This document shows positions 46,320 through 58,611 of a DNA stretch of 64,000 nt, piece by piece. Each line of letters opens with the position of its first letter. Position 1 is the stretch's first letter. A program made the translations under genes and the position numbers. Source of the stretch: Dendrocalamus latiflorus (taxonomy: Eukaryota > Streptophyta > Magnoliopsida > Poales > Poaceae); assembly GCA_017311315.1 (NCBI GenBank), contig CM029653.1, forward strand, positions 41,355,122-41,419,121, given 5' to 3'. Below the pieces are notes generated by a model. It had not been told where the DNA came from, did not search any database, and saw only the letters and a program-made list of their open reading frames with translations.

Positions 46320-47335
46320 CATATGTTGGGAAGAGAACTATGGTATACACAAGATTTAATTTCTTTAAATCGGGTTATGAAACGGCATGTGAAACAATCT
46401 ACAAAATGGTCAGCGCGTCGTGCCTTTTACGGCTGCACATCACTGATCGATCGTGAGGCGTATGCATCAAAATCATCCCTTGAGTTCGTGGGTCTTCGAC
46501 CACGTTGCTTTGACCCCGATGGTTTGACCACGTTGTCAGTCATGTTGTTTTGACCACATTGTGTCGATCACGCTGTGACGACCGCGTTGTTACGACCACG
46601 ACTTTTTGACCATGGTGTTATAGCTTATGAATACCGACTAGTTCACTGTAGTTGCGACTGGTTCGCTGTATCTATGATCAGTTCGCTGCACAGCTTGACT
46701 CATGGCTGCAATCAAGTCTCAGGAGTGTTCGACTACTCTCTGACTCTGAGGCCTTTAGCTCCCACATGGCACTCAGACCTACTGAGTACTTGACATGCGA
46801 CTACATAGTACGCAACACATGAGAATTATCAACAAGAAAGTTAGTTTCAACAGTCGATGTATGCGTGGCGCCATGCGCAACCAACTAATGGTAGCTTATA
46901 TACCAAGAAGGAAGGAAAAGATTGGTTCTGTGTGAACCATATTTGCAATGGGAAGATGATTGCATTGTATCTCCATTTATGGAAGTATTTCTCGATAAAT
47001 ATTTTTTGATATGGAAAGTGAAGGTTTATAAGGAAAGAATAGGCAACCAAATTAGGAATTTGATCCCAAAAATTAGGGGTGGATTTGCACCGTGTGGAAG
47101 CCGCGTACATTGCCTGCGGCCCTTGCTTGTGCCTATAAAAGGAGAGACCCAGCAGGGGAGAAGAGGACACATACACACAGATGGACGAATGGACAAAGAA
47201 AGAAGGATAGACGGGCTCAGAAATAAAAAGGCCAGATGGAGACAAAAAAGGATACACCCCATTAGCATACATACGCAGAAAGGATACACACAATGAAAGG
47301 AGGAGAAGGTGGAGGAACCTAAAGAAGCAATCTGT
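46320..47335 (+). mobile_element. LTR-like region with 'gaccacg' repeats, interrupted by a solo LTR
   Basis: 46490-46620 repeats 'ttgaccacgttg' type motifs, in the same sense-strand sequence as the U3 part of the window-start LTR. A TATA box and leader-like DNA follow. Left end not found; the solo LTR at 47336 is inserted in it and the sequence resumes at 50766. Confidence 0.4.
47133..47140 (+). promoter_or_regulatory. TATA box of the LTR-like region
   Basis: 'gcctataaaaggagagaccc' matches the layout of a retrotransposon promoter followed by a transcribed leader. Confidence 0.5.
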
Positions 47336-50300
47336 TGTAACACCCCACGTAACCATATGGGATATTACTATGGAACGTCATCGCAAAAGTGAAGAATAAA
47401 TAAGAGCAACAAAAGAAATCACAAAGAGTTTAAAACTTTATTAACACTTTAATAGAAAATCAACGGAAGCTGGAATAAATATTTAAAACATGGGACTGGT
47501 CCACTTCTAACCAAATAAGGAACGAATGAAACAACAAAATAGTGGTAAACCACGGTGCTGAAAACTCGAATGCTCCCACCCATGCATGATGCTATCACTC
47601 CACTGGCCTTTTATCTGGGACTGAAAAGAGCAAGCGTGAGATTTGGAAATCTCAGCAAGTACCCAACTACGGTCGCAACACAAAAGTAAGACAAGCGATG
47701 CAACCATATGAAATAAAGGCAAGCATGACAAGTAAGTAATGGACAAAAGGCAACCAACGAGCAACTGTTATCGGATATACTGTCATGATTAGGAGACGGA
47801 TATTATGAGAACTGTGTATTAAAGATATTTGTTATGTGACAAGTTACAGCAAGTTATAGCAAGGGTGTCGGCGACCTCATCCCACATACCCGGTTATACG
47901 AGAATAGCCAGGCACAACCTTGTCCTCGACTGTATAACCGCAGACGAGGTGTAATATCCTGTGTAATGAGAATGTACGGCCCCCCGTACGTTACCAGGTT
48001 GGGTGGAAATGACCCCTATATGTGGGTAGCCCCGGCGTGATAACCCTTAGTTTGTTATTTAGCGAATTATCCATGATATAATTAAAGAGTTGCAATTGAA
48101 TTAAGGTAAAGTTATGAGAGTAATGATTTAATCCAATGCGACCGAAGAGACAGGATTGATAATACTAGGTGATAAAGTAACCGATACATCATGGTCAGAT
48201 TAATAGACAAAATTAAGATAACTAAGAGACGGCGAGGATAAGGCTATAGAAAAGTTATGAGAAGTGAAAAGATGTATTAGTGTTGAAAATGGGAAGACAT
48301 AGTTTCTGATACAAGGGCGATGTGGAATAATGATAAGATGATGGTGATGTAGTAATCAACCTAAAGAGGTATTATAATGTAGCTCACAGAAGTTTATCAA
48401 CCAATTAAGTTTTATTATGTGATAAGTGATTATTAGTCAAATTAACATTTATTAAGGTATAACGATCATGACTCACATAAGGAACTGTACCGGCAATACA
48501 TCATGATATCGAGAGGATTAAACACAGAAGCGTGATACTTAAAGGACTGCTAGTGATTTAACCTAAATCTACAACATGATCATCCGCTACCCCCATTAAC
48601 GATTTAAGCATGAACTCTACACATTACTTAAAAGCATGAATCTTATAAAATTATTAACTAAGTATTACGATAAACCTAAAGGCATGTGAAATAAGGTAAT
48701 TTAGAACATCATGGCAAGACTACAATATTAAGGGTATATAACCAGCAAGCATTAACAATTTGATAAGAACTAGACAAGCATTAACAATATGATCATAACT
48801 AGGCAAGCATAATAATAAACCGGCAAGCATGAATACTATTAAAACAACCAGGCAAGTACTAGAGAGATGATAATAACCGGGTAACTTGGTGACAGGATAT
48901 TAGCTAGGTAAATTCAGTGATATGATAAGAACCAGGTAATTCATTGATGTGATAGTTGTACTCAATGACAATGGTAACAAGTGATCATGAAAGATGTGAA
49001 ATGTGGAATTAAAATAATTGGAGATAGGTTCATGCACGATTACAAGGAGTGAAAAGGATTGCTGAGGTTGAGGACAGGAGATAAAATCAGATGGGAGATG
49101 AAGAAGGATAATACGACGGTGGTAGGGATCCATGAATGATTCTCACCCAGCATTACAACTTAACTCACACCAAGGGGTTGTCAAACAACTAGATTTTATT
49201 ACGTGATAAGTTGTTATTAGTCAGGTTAACAATATCATATATAATTCCATCGAAACCAATCAAGCAATAACATACAAATAATGAATCAGGGAACCGATAA
49301 TTAAATATATCATTCCGAAGCTAAAGATTACTAGTGGTTAACCTTAAGTTGAAGTCACTCCTACACTATCCCAACCACAATTTAAACAACAATTATAATT
49401 AATAATTAAAGCTTGCAACTTAGACATTAACCATAGCACTTTAATACATCTAAGAGTCTACGGTATTAATTAACATAAAGCATGGAAAATAAGATAACCT
49501 AGAACCTCATGGTATGAATACAATATTAAAGGTACATAACTGGCAGGCATTAACATGTGACAATAATCGGGCAAGCGTTAGCAATATGATAACAAGTAGG
49601 TAACTTTCAGGGTATGGTATTAATCAGGTAACATTAGTGATATGATAAAAGCCTGATAAGTTTTGGTGATATGATCGTAAACATGTACGCTTTAGTGACA
49701 TGATAGTGGATAGGTGAGCATTGGGTGATATGATAATAGACAGACCAGCTTTAGCGATATGGTAATGGTACTCACTAGCACTGATAACAAGCAATCATGG
49801 GAGATGTAAAATATGAAATGCAGGGGTTACGGCCACGAGGTACTTGCCTTGAGCACGCTCGACGGACACGCTGCACGATGTGTCCGGGGCAACCGCCCAA
49901 CTGCTTCCTCAACAGCCGCGTGAGAACCTACAGGGAGATATGGGAGACCACCGATTAGATAAGATGAATTTGGATAGGAAACAACATAAGATAAACGACT
50001 AAAAGGAAACACGGCAGTTCGGCCGCGTGAACGCGTGTTCGGCCGCGCAATCGGTCGCTCGGCCGCGCCGTCCCCCGACCGCCTCTGGCCACCGCCGCCG
50101 ACCACCGCTGGCCGCCACCACCGGCGACGCCACCGCCGCCTCTACCGCGACACGCCACCGAGCCACATATCCGCATGCATGCACACGGCGCGAGTGTGTG
50201 AGGCGTTGCTTGCACGCGCTGCCGGCAACGCCGCCACTGCCGCTACCGCCGTCGCTGCTGGACCGGTCATCGGCGTCACCGCCACCCCGTGCAACCGATG

Positions 50301-50760
50301 CAACTGCCATGGCTGAAATAGCCCACAACCAAGCGTGCACGCATGGGTACGCAGGCGGGAATGCGCGCCGCCGCCTACTGGCCGTACCGCCGCCGCCTAT
50401 CGGCCCGGACGCCGCGGCCACCGAGCGCCATGGCAGGACCATGCGTGCAGCCGAGAGCGCCACGAGCCGCTGCCGCCGCCAGCCGACCGGCCGCCGCTGT
50501 CGCCACTGCCGGCGTCGCCACCACCGTGGCTGCCTCCGCCGGCGCCCAAGCTGCCCCATGCAAGCCAACGCGAGAGAGAGAGGGAGATGGAGAGAGAAAG
50601 AGAGGAATCCCATGCATACTTGTGAGGGAGAGAGAGATTGAGGGAGAGAGGAGATTGGAAGATTAGAGAAGAGAGAGTTAGTTAGGGAAAGAGAGATTAG
50701 AAAGGATAAAGAGAGGTAATGGGGGAGGGATATGTGGGATTTCTTTTCGAGGGTGCTACA
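47336..50760 (-). mobile_element. Solo LTR, 3425 bp, probably minus orientation
   Basis: Plus-strand ends are TGTAACACCC and GGGTGCTACA, so on the minus strand it runs TGTAGCACCC to GGGTGTTACA. Flanks are TCTGT (47331-47335) and TCTAT (50761-50765), a target duplication with one G/A change. The interior is AT-rich to about 49800, then GC-rich ACG/CCG DNA to 50560, then GA-rich. No gene. Similar DNA at 44487-45440 shows the family is repeated. Confidence 0.75.
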
Positions 50761-50765
50761 TCTAT

Positions 50766-51339
50766 ACAAGCTGAAGCCATGGCATGCTATGCTTAGGATG
50801 GTAAAAAACCTCCCATTTTCTCTTTGTCCTTTATCTTGCTAGCTTGTATGCCAAAAGGGCGGCTCTAATGGTGGAAAGGTTGTCAAATGCCTACGATCCC
50901 TACTGGTGATGTCATGGTTGAAGCACTTTGGAGTTCGCTGTTGTGTAGCCCGTGGCCATGACGTTGGGGCTGTCGAGATTGCCATCCGCTTTCCTACTCA
51001 CTAGGCTCAGATCATGAAGTTGCTACACTCTTACATGTGGCGCGTGCCCTGGCCAAATTGTGAGGCTGCGATGATCTGTCATGTACCAGAGTAGTCCCAT
51101 CCATATCTCTAATATGATGATAGCTCCATAAGGCACAGTTGGTGGCGCTGCTCGTAGACCCTCTCGTCGCCTAGAACATGCGACACCATCAACTGCCACT
51201 GCAATCTAGCGAGGATGGCTTACCCTTACATTCTTGGTGTTTGCCCGGCCGTGCTTGGACATCACCAAGCACCTTTGGTACTTGGTTTCTAACGATTGTT
51301 GGCTACGTTCGATCACTTACAATTGCCTTTCAAGCTTGG
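50766..51339. other. Continuation of the interrupted retroelement, no gene
   Basis: Sequence after the solo LTR and before the 27-bp array; mid-GC, without a conserved domain. Confidence 0.4.
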
Positions 51340-52090
51340 CCGTTCATCGGCTGTTCACCGTACTTGAATGTCATTGACCTTCCTCAATACCCTGCCGCTT
51401 ACAATCGCTTGCAATATTCGAGCTTCATTGACTTGCCATTGGAACACGGACGCCTGCTTGTCGAAGTTGAGCGCCCCCACCGCTTGTTGAAGATAGACGT
51501 CTCTGACCGCTTGTTGAAGATGGATGCCTCCTACCACTTGTCAGACATGGATGCCTTTGACCACTTGCCAAAGGCGAACACCTCCGACACTTCTCGAACA
51601 CGGATGCCTCCGACTGCTTGTCGAAGATGGATACCCCTTACCATTTGTCAAACTCGTACGTTCTCGACCGACTTCGGTACTCAGTCATTTACGACTGCTC
51701 GCCGTACTCGAGTGCCTCTGACAACCTTTGGCACTCATACGCCTTTGACGGCTTCTCAAACTCGGACACTTCTGACCGCCTTCAATACTTGGTTGCTTAC
51801 GACCGCTCACCGTACTCAAGCGTCGTTGACCGTCTTTCATACTTAGACATTTACGACCGCCTTTGGCACTTGTATGCCTCTGACGGCTTGTCATACTTAG
51901 ACGTCTTCGACCGCTCACCATACTCAAGCATCTCCAACCACCTTTGGTACTCAGACGTCTTCGACCGCTCTCCATACTTGAGCGTCATCAACCACCTGTC
52001 GTACTCGGACGCCCTCGACTGTCCTCAATACTCAGTCGCTTTCAACCCTCCAAAGTACTTGTATGCCTACCAACCACCCATGGTACTCGA
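51340..52090. repeat. 27-bp tandem array, about 27 diverged units
   Basis: Units such as 'gaccgctcaccgtactcaag' plus 'cgtcgtt' follow each other at an exact spacing of 27 over long stretches (clear from about 51450 to 52070). Because 27 is divisible by three, frames stay open on both strands and give 9-residue peptide repeats ('DRLLKMDAS'); no protein function is implied. Confidence 0.85.
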
Positions 52091-52139
52091 ATGGGGCATG
52101 CTACAGTAATCGGTCGAACGGTCCAATGGTTTCGACTAC

Positions 52140-52955
52140 CGACTATGAATGGTGGTCGATGGCTTTCGACCTACGACTACGACTGGTGATTGGTAGCTTT
52201 TGACTATCGGCTATTTCCAATGTCTGTAGGCTTCCAACTACCGATTGCTTTCGATGTCCAGTGGCTTTCAACCACTGGCTAGTTTTGATGTCTGGAGGCT
52301 TCCGACTACCGACTGCTTCGATGCCTAACGGCTTCCAACTACCGGTTGCTTCCAATGTCCGGTGGCTTTCAACTACTGGCTATTTCCGATGTCTGGAGGC
52401 TTCTGACTATTTGCTACTTCTGATGTCTGGTGGCTTTCGACTACCAACTAATTTCAATGTCTGGAGGCTTCTGACTACTGGCTGCTTTGATGCCTGTTGG
52501 CTTCCAACTACCGACTGCTTCCGATGTTCGGTGGCTCTCGACTACCAGCTATTTTCGATGTCTTAAGGCTTCCGACTACCGGCTGCTTTGATACCCGATG
52601 GGTTTCGACTACTGACTGCTTCTGATGTCTGGGGCTTTTGACTACTAGCTATTTTTGATGTCTAGAGGCTTCCAACTATTGGCTGCTTCAATGCTCGATG
52701 ACCTCCGACTACCGGCTGCTTCGATGCTCGATGGTTTTCGACTACCAGCTATTTCCAATTTTTGGAGGCTTCTGATTACTGGCTATTTCCAATATCTAGA
52801 GGCTTGCGACTACCAGCTGCTTCTGATGACCGGTGGCTTTTAACTACCAGCTACTTCGATGTGCGATGGTTTTCAGCTATCAGTTGTTTTTGGTGGTCAG
52901 TGGCTTCCGACTTTTGATTATCAATCACACCCTGATGCCGATGGCTTTCGACTTT
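52140..52955. repeat. 34-bp tandem array, about 24 diverged units
   Basis: Units of the form 'ggcttccgactaccg', 'actgcttcgatg', 'cctggt' repeat with period near 34 (33-35). Different sequence and period from the adjacent 27-bp array, though both keep a 'gacta/gacc' core. Confidence 0.85.
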
Positions 52956-53280
52956 CAAGGAGTCTTTTACTAGTTCACTTTCGACCATGTCAATACTTGA
53001 CTCCGGTGTCTTGCTCTAATAACTTCACCACTCGAGCTACGTCTACGACACTGATTCTGCTGCTATTATGGTCAGATTAGTCATGCTTGTGAATCATGCA
53101 CATCTTTAATTACCTCAATTCTAAGCATTGTTCGATACCGATGAGGTCGAGTAGCATAGGCGGGCGTGGCCAGTGCAATGCTATGCTATCAATGGCTAAA
53201 GGATTGCGCGTAGGCTACGGGAGCAGAAAACAAAACTTTTCTACCACGCACACAAGGACATCATGCTTAAGGAGGGATCA
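52956..53280. other. Spacer between the 34-bp array and a copia LTR
   Basis: No gene or repeat boundary identified. Confidence 0.4.
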
Positions 53281-54182
53281 TGGATCGTTACCACTAGACG
53301 CGCAGCGCAGCGGAAGAAGAGTTGGAGAAGTCGATCCAACCACGCGCGTCAAGGTAGTAGTGGAATTAGCCGATCGTCCCGAACAGGTCGTCTCCTCCAC
53401 GTGATTAACCACACCACGAGCCGATCCAATCTATAGGTTGTTGATGCCAATCAACACCGCAACGAGCAGCGCCTCCACCGGTATCCACACGTCCGGGGCT
53501 GGAACGCCGATCGCGAGTGTACTAGCACTCGTGAGCGGCTAGGGTTCGGCTCGGGAGGTGGCGGCTAGGGTTTTGCTAGAGATTAACAGAAGCACGTACC
53601 CCTCAACCCCTCACCTCCATATATATAGACCTGCTCACTTGGGCCTTGTGGACCGAGGCCCAATAGGAGTCTATTCAGATCTCTATCCGAATTGAGCCCA
53701 CATCCGAATCATATTCGAATTAGTGTTCCAACCCGTTAAGTGTGCGACCCTGTACGTTCACGTATACTTGGTCGCGACCCGGAAACGCCTTTCTGGTCAG
53801 CCTGTTAATAGCGGCCTCTAGTAAGACATATTAACCCCAAAGTATACGTAAAGATCATATCGGCTGAACCTGTAATGTTCTCATGTACGAATCCCTTTGC
53901 CTCACGATATAGATTTAGCTCAAGGCGAGACTTGTGTCATCCTCTTAATAGCTCAATCACTCTCTCGATTCCGTGATGGATTATAAACTTGTGATTGACT
54001 CCTCAATCACCTTGGCATGGCCATGCACTTTCATAATCCATTACATCGAGGGGCCCAGAGATATCTCTCCCATAAGGAGGGGCAAATTCTATGTTGACCA
54101 TTCACATCCCACTACATGTTTCATGGCAAACTCGAAGACTACTTTTATAACTACCCAGTTACGGAGTAGTGTTTAGTAGTCC
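53281..54182 (-). mobile_element. BARE/RIRE1-like copia LTR, U5-side part
   Basis: Together with 60057-60483 this forms one LTR of about 1.33 kb on the minus strand, split by the gypsy insertion. The TATA-like 'tatatatatgg' on the minus strand near 53620, a leader with 'aaccctagccgcc' and 'cgcgcagcg' near 53300 suit that family as I remember it. The left end (TGGATCG at 53281) is a guess from the TG/CA rule. Confidence 0.55.
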
Positions 54183-54426
54183 TGTCGTAGGGGTGGCTCC
54201 CACCTAAACCCAGCAGGCCTGTTAGAAGGTTATAGGGCCCAAAATGGGGCATATGTAATGGCTTAAATACCCTTGATAGGGAGGTACCGATGTAAGGGCA
54301 CAATTGTAAAAGCACAGCCCATATGAATATATATACCAAGGGAAGGCTAGGGGGAGGGCAGAGGTCATCACTTTCTCCCAACTCTCCACTACCACATCTC
54401 TCTCTGTTTGGTCTGTAACCACAACA
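54183..54426 (+). repeat. 5' LTR of the gypsy element
   Basis: 244 bp, TGTCG...ACAACA. Five differences from the 3' LTR seen by eye, all substitutions. Confidence 0.92.
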
Positions 54427-54428
54427 GT

Positions 54429-54445
54429 TGGCGCCGTCCGTGGGG
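54429..54445 (+). other. Primer binding site, tRNA-Lys-like
   Basis: TGGCGCCGTCCGTGGGG starts two bases after the LTR. It would pair with the 3' end of plant tRNA-Lys except for two positions, judged from memory of the tRNA. Confidence 0.6.
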
Positions 54446-54480
54446 AGGACAGGAGCAAGCCTGAAATCTGAAGAAGAAGG

Positions 54481-56241
54481 ATGGCACCGAAAAAAGCTTC
54501 GTCGACGGCGGCGATGGGAAAGAAGGCAGCTGGGTCGGAGCGTCGCGTGGGTACCAGGGCTTCGGCATCGGCTGTCGCGGACGCGGGTGACAGCGCGGGC
54601 GCGGTGGTCGTGGACGTCGACGCTCGCGCTGCGACGACCAACCCCATCATCGGCACAGCGACGACCGACCCCGCCACTGGCGCTGCGACGACCAACCCCG
54701 TCATCGGCACTGCGACGACCGACCCTGCCACTGGCGCTGCGACGACCAACCCTGTCATCGGCACTGCGGCAACCGACCCCGCCACTGGCGCTACGACGAC
54801 CAACCCCGCCACTGGCGCTACGACGACCAACCCCGCCACCGCCGCGATAGCGACCAACCCCGCCACCCTCGCCGCAACGCTCGCCGGTAGCACGGACCGG
54901 GCGGTTGGAGGTAGCCACAACGGAGCGACCGACAGCTCGGGAGCTCGCGAGGCGATCGTACCCATGCCGACCCATCTGCTGGGCGCGCCGACGGCCCCGC
55001 CCGCACCGGCGGTGGAAAGCGCCCTGCTGACGGCCCTCAACGCGTTCCAGCGGGAGCTAGGGGATCTTCGCGGGGCTGTCCGAGACATGCAAGAGGCTGG
55101 GAGCCAGCAGGCCGCGCCAGTGGTCGCGCCAGAGCCCACGCCGGAAAGGGCAGACAGCCGCGACGCCCCCACATCCAGCCGCGTGCCGCTGCGACGCGTC
55201 GATCCAGAGTCCCCGCTTTTGGCAGGACTACAGCAGGCGGCGTGGCCTGAAGACTTCAAATTCCCTAGTGTCATCGAGCCATACAAAGGCGATACGAACC
55301 CCCGCGAGTTCGTGCGCGTGTACGAAACCAGAATCGAGGCCGCGGGTGGAGACGACACCACAAAGGCGAAGGGACTCCCCCTCGCGTTGCAAGGAGTGGC
55401 GCTTTCCTGGTTTTTTTACCATAGAGCCAAACTCCATCTACGCGTGGGAGCAGATCCGCGACCGCCTTCACAACAACTTTCAAGGAAACTATGTTGCGCG
55501 GGTCGATGCGGACCAGCTCTTCGCCATGAAGCAGAAACCTTCGGAGAGGCTCCGGGACTACTTCAAACGCTTCGCGAAGATACGCTGCCAAGTCAAAATG
55601 TTAACAAAACCACCGTTGTCAATGCAGCCATACAGGGCCTTCGCCCGGGCCCGATGGCCGAGTACAACGCACGGAAGCCAATCAAGACAGTGACAAAGCT
55701 CTTCGACAAAATGGAGGAATACGCCAGGGCGGAAGAGGACGCACGGCGAAGGCAAGGTGACGACTCCGACACCAACCAGGCCAGGGGCTCGGCGAAAACC
55801 GAAGATCCACCGAAGGACGGTTCTTCGAAGGGAAAACGCAAGCAGGAGTCGTCCAAGGACGCGCCCGAACGTAAGGACGCCCCGCACAAGGAGCCGTCCG
55901 ATAGGCCCAAGCGCGGCCAGCAGAAGTTGCGGCAAGGCCGGTATGTCTTCGACATCGAAGGCGGTTCCGAAGAAAACGCTTCCGCTGGTCGTGGCGGTCG
56001 GGGGCGCCGAGGCCGGGGACGCGGCCGTGGCCGGGGCCGCGATGATAGAGGCTGTGGAGATTACGACGACCAGCACCATGGGCTGTGGTGCGAAGTCCAC
56101 GGTCGCGGCACCCACGACACGCGTGCGTGCACCTCCATCGCGGCGCTCCGCCAGAGCGTCGCCAGGGACAGGAATCTGGAGGCACGCCCGCCTGTGGTGG
56201 CCCACGTCCAGCACCCATACGAAGCCCCCATGCAGATCTAG
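54481..56241 (+). pseudogene. Gypsy Gag, with paired frameshifts
   Basis: Gag forms the particle that packages element RNA. From the ATG at 54481: an Ala/Thr-rich N-terminus with a 54-bp tandem repeat (54640-54850, about four units giving 'TNPVIGTATTDPATGAAT' repeats), then the retrotransposon Gag core near 55240-55420 ('KFPSVIEPYKGDTNPREFVR'). At about 55410, inside a run of seven T, the sensible frame is left; the typical 'NSIYAWEQIRDRLHNNF' reading lies in another frame until about 55600, where the main frame ('VVNAAIQGLRPGPMAEYNAR') resumes. So one indel is offset by another and the ORF stays open with about 60 altered residues. The C-terminus is Arg/Gly-rich with a zinc-knuckle-like 'WCEVHGRGTHDTRAC', then TAG at 56239. 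Confidence 0.8.
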
Positions 56242-57190
56242 GCACAAGGGACGCAACCCCATGAGGGCCCTCTCCGGATTCAGGCTCATGTGCAGCAGCC
56301 TCGGGAGGGCCTCCTGCAGCTGCAGGCTCCGAAGGCAGCCCACCGCAGGGTTATCAATGTCATCTCCGGAGGCTCCTCGCTGGAGTTCGCCTTGGCACGG
56401 CAGCGGAAGGCCTACGTTCGGAGGCTACACCACGTAGCGGCGTACCCAGCGCAAACACCGCCGGACTGGGCACAGCACGAGGTCACGTTCACACCCGCCG
56501 ATGCCCAAGGCGTGGAACTTCCTCACCAGGACCCCCTGGTCGTCCGGGTCGTTATAGCGGGATGCGACGTGGGACGTGCCCTAGTTGACGGCGGCAGCTC
56601 CGCGAACAACCTGTTCGCGGCAGCCTTCGACCAGATGGGGATCCCCCGAAGCCGCCTCGGCCCATCGGGAATCCCGTTGCAAGGCTTCGGAGGGCAACCT
56701 CTACGGGCGCTCGGCCAAATATGCCTTCAGGTCTCCTTCGGCCAAGACGACAATGTAAGGGTCGAAGATGCCACATTCGATGTCGTTGATCTCTTATACC
56801 CCGACAATGCCATACTGGGGCGTCCAATCCTCAACTCCTTCGGAGCGGTGCCACATCACGGCTATTTATGCATGAAGCTCCTGGGGTCGCGGGCCATCAT
56901 TACCGTCCGTGGCGACCAGGATATGGCCCGGCGCATCGAGCACGGCACCAGGTATCCCGTCGCGACGCTCAACGGCACACTTAGAATCGGCACCGCAGCG
57001 CGGGGACCCACGGCGTCATCCGGGGACGGCTCGGCAAGCCCTACAGATAGTGCAACTACTAGAGGCTCCGGCCGCGCCAAAGACAAGTGGTTACTACCTC
57101 CGCCCTATGTAATCGCTCACCCGCACAAACAGGAATGTAATAAAGTTCCGTTTGTCGCCAACCTCTTATCATTGTGCAAAAATACGCGGC
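56242..57190 (+). CDS. Gypsy aspartic protease region, same frame after a TAG
   Basis: Continues in the frame of Gag after one TAG (56239-56241). Contains 'ALVDGGSSANNLFAAAFDQM', with catalytic Asp in a DGGSS setting rather than DTG/DSG, the flap-side 'LQGFGGQPLRALGQICLQV' and 'DAILGRP'-like 'NAILGRPILNSFGA'. This is retropepsin as in Tat-type elements. The frame then runs into the 57-bp tandem array and ends at 57387 without any polymerase domain. Whether the TAG is read through or is a simple mutation cannot be told. The first ATG after it is at 56290. Confidence 0.8.
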
Positions 57191-57224
57191 GAGAGCGCGC
57201 GGAGGCCTCGCCTACGCGCGTGCT

Positions 57225-57770
57225 CCCGGGGTATAAACCAAAGACGCACGTTCGCGTGTGCACTCTCCATAGCCAGGGTACGGGTATGAGTATAAACCAA
57301 AGACGCACACTCGCGTGTGCACTCTCCGTCAAAGACACGGGTATGAGTATAAACAAAGACGCACGTTCGCGTGTGCACTCTCCGTAGCCAGGGGTACGGG
57401 TATGAGTATAAACCAAAGACGCACGTTCGCGTGTGCACTCTCCGTCAAAGACACGGGTATGAGTATAAACCAAAGACGCACGCTCGTGTGTGCACTCTCC
57501 GTCAAAGACACGGGTATGAGTATAAACAAAGACGCACGTTCGCGTGTGCACTCTCCGTAGCCAGGGGTACGGGTATGAGTATAAACCAAAGACGCACGCT
57601 CGCGTGTGCACTCTCCGTCAAAGACACGGGTATGAGTATAAACCAAAGACGCACGCTCGCGTGTGCACTCTCCGTCAAAGACACGGGTATGAGTATAAAC
57701 GAAGACGCACGTTCGCGTGTGCACTCTCCGTCGAAGACACGGGCATGAGTATAAACAAAGACGTGTGGGG
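57225..57770. repeat. 57-bp tandem array, about 10 units
   Basis: Units begin 'gtataaaccaaagacgcacg' and contain 'cgcgtgtgcactctccgt'; most are 57-59 bases, with two sub-types ('caaagacacggg' or 'agccaggggtacggg'). Multiples of three keep overlapping frames open on both strands. No CRISPR character: the units adjoin without unique spacers. Confidence 0.93.
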
Positions 57771-57779
57771 GACGCCTCT

Positions 57780-58080
57780 GCACACACTCTACGGAGTATA
57801 AATAAGACGCGGATGTTCTCCCTGCGCACTCTACGGAGTATAAACAAGACGCGAATCCCGCGCATGCCATGGACGTCATCCTTGCGCATACTCCCCGGAG
57901 TATAAATAAGACATGGACGCCAATCCCACTCACTCTACGGAGTATAAATAAGACGCGGATGTTCTCCCTGCACACTCTACGGGGTATAAACAAGACGCGA
58001 ATCCCGCGCATGCCATGGACGTCGTCCTTGCGCATACTCCCCGGAGTATAAATAAGATGCGGATGCTGTCCCTGCGCACT
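57780..58080. repeat. Higher-order repeat with 'ctctacggagtataaa' units
   Basis: A composite unit near 145 bases (57785 and about 57930) is itself made of sub-units starting 'ctctacggagtataaa' or 'ctccccggagtataaa'. It probably derives from the preceding array, sharing 'gtataaa' and 'gacgc'. Confidence 0.8.
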
Positions 58081-58610
58081 AGGCAAAACACAAACGCGGC
58101 GCGAGCCTTGCGTGGCTGTCAATCGCGCACCCCCTCAGAGCGTCGAGGCTCGTCTTCGCGCACCACGGGAGATGTACGCAAGGCGCGCTATGGAAACCCA
58201 ATTCCGAGAGCTTCAAGAAGTGGTGACATAGCGCACCAGAGGCTGGCCCCAGCGATGGCGCGCACGCGGAGTACGAGGTACACCAGAGGCTACCCCCACT
58301 TTGGAGGGTAGGGAGACGGAGCGCGCCTCCGCACGCGCCAGTCTACGGACTTTAAACAGGTTGTAGCGTCAACGACTGCCTCCGCACGCGCTAACTCTAC
58401 AGAGTAATCAACACGCGAACCCCGCGAGCGCACTGACACCCCCCGACCATTCTCCAAAGTCTGACGCAGCCCGTAGCGGCGAGGCTCGCTCTTGCGTATG
58501 CCCCAATAAAGGTCGAGCAAGGCACATCGGGAAGCCATCAGGGAGGCCTACTTACACGCATCCTCCGAGGAACAAGGCCCCAAGAGCGATTGAACATCTA
58601 CTTCGACTAG
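58081..58610. other. GC-rich internal DNA of the gypsy element
   Basis: Non-repetitive linker between arrays, no conserved domain; 'ctctacagagtaatcaacac' near 58395 echoes the previous repeat. Confidence 0.5.
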
Positions 58611-58611
58611 G

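Noticed and set aside
46847..47356. 169-codon minus-strand frame
   Set aside because: Hydrophobic but without any motif. It covers the LTR-like TATA region and crosses the solo LTR boundary at 47336.
49999..50769. 256-codon minus-strand frame
   Set aside because: Lies within the solo LTR and extends through GA-rich and GCC-rich simple sequence. No domain or conserved composition.
57225..57770. Regular repeats resembling a CRISPR array
   Set aside because: Units adjoin with no unique spacers, the setting is a plant retrotransposon, and no cas genes exist.
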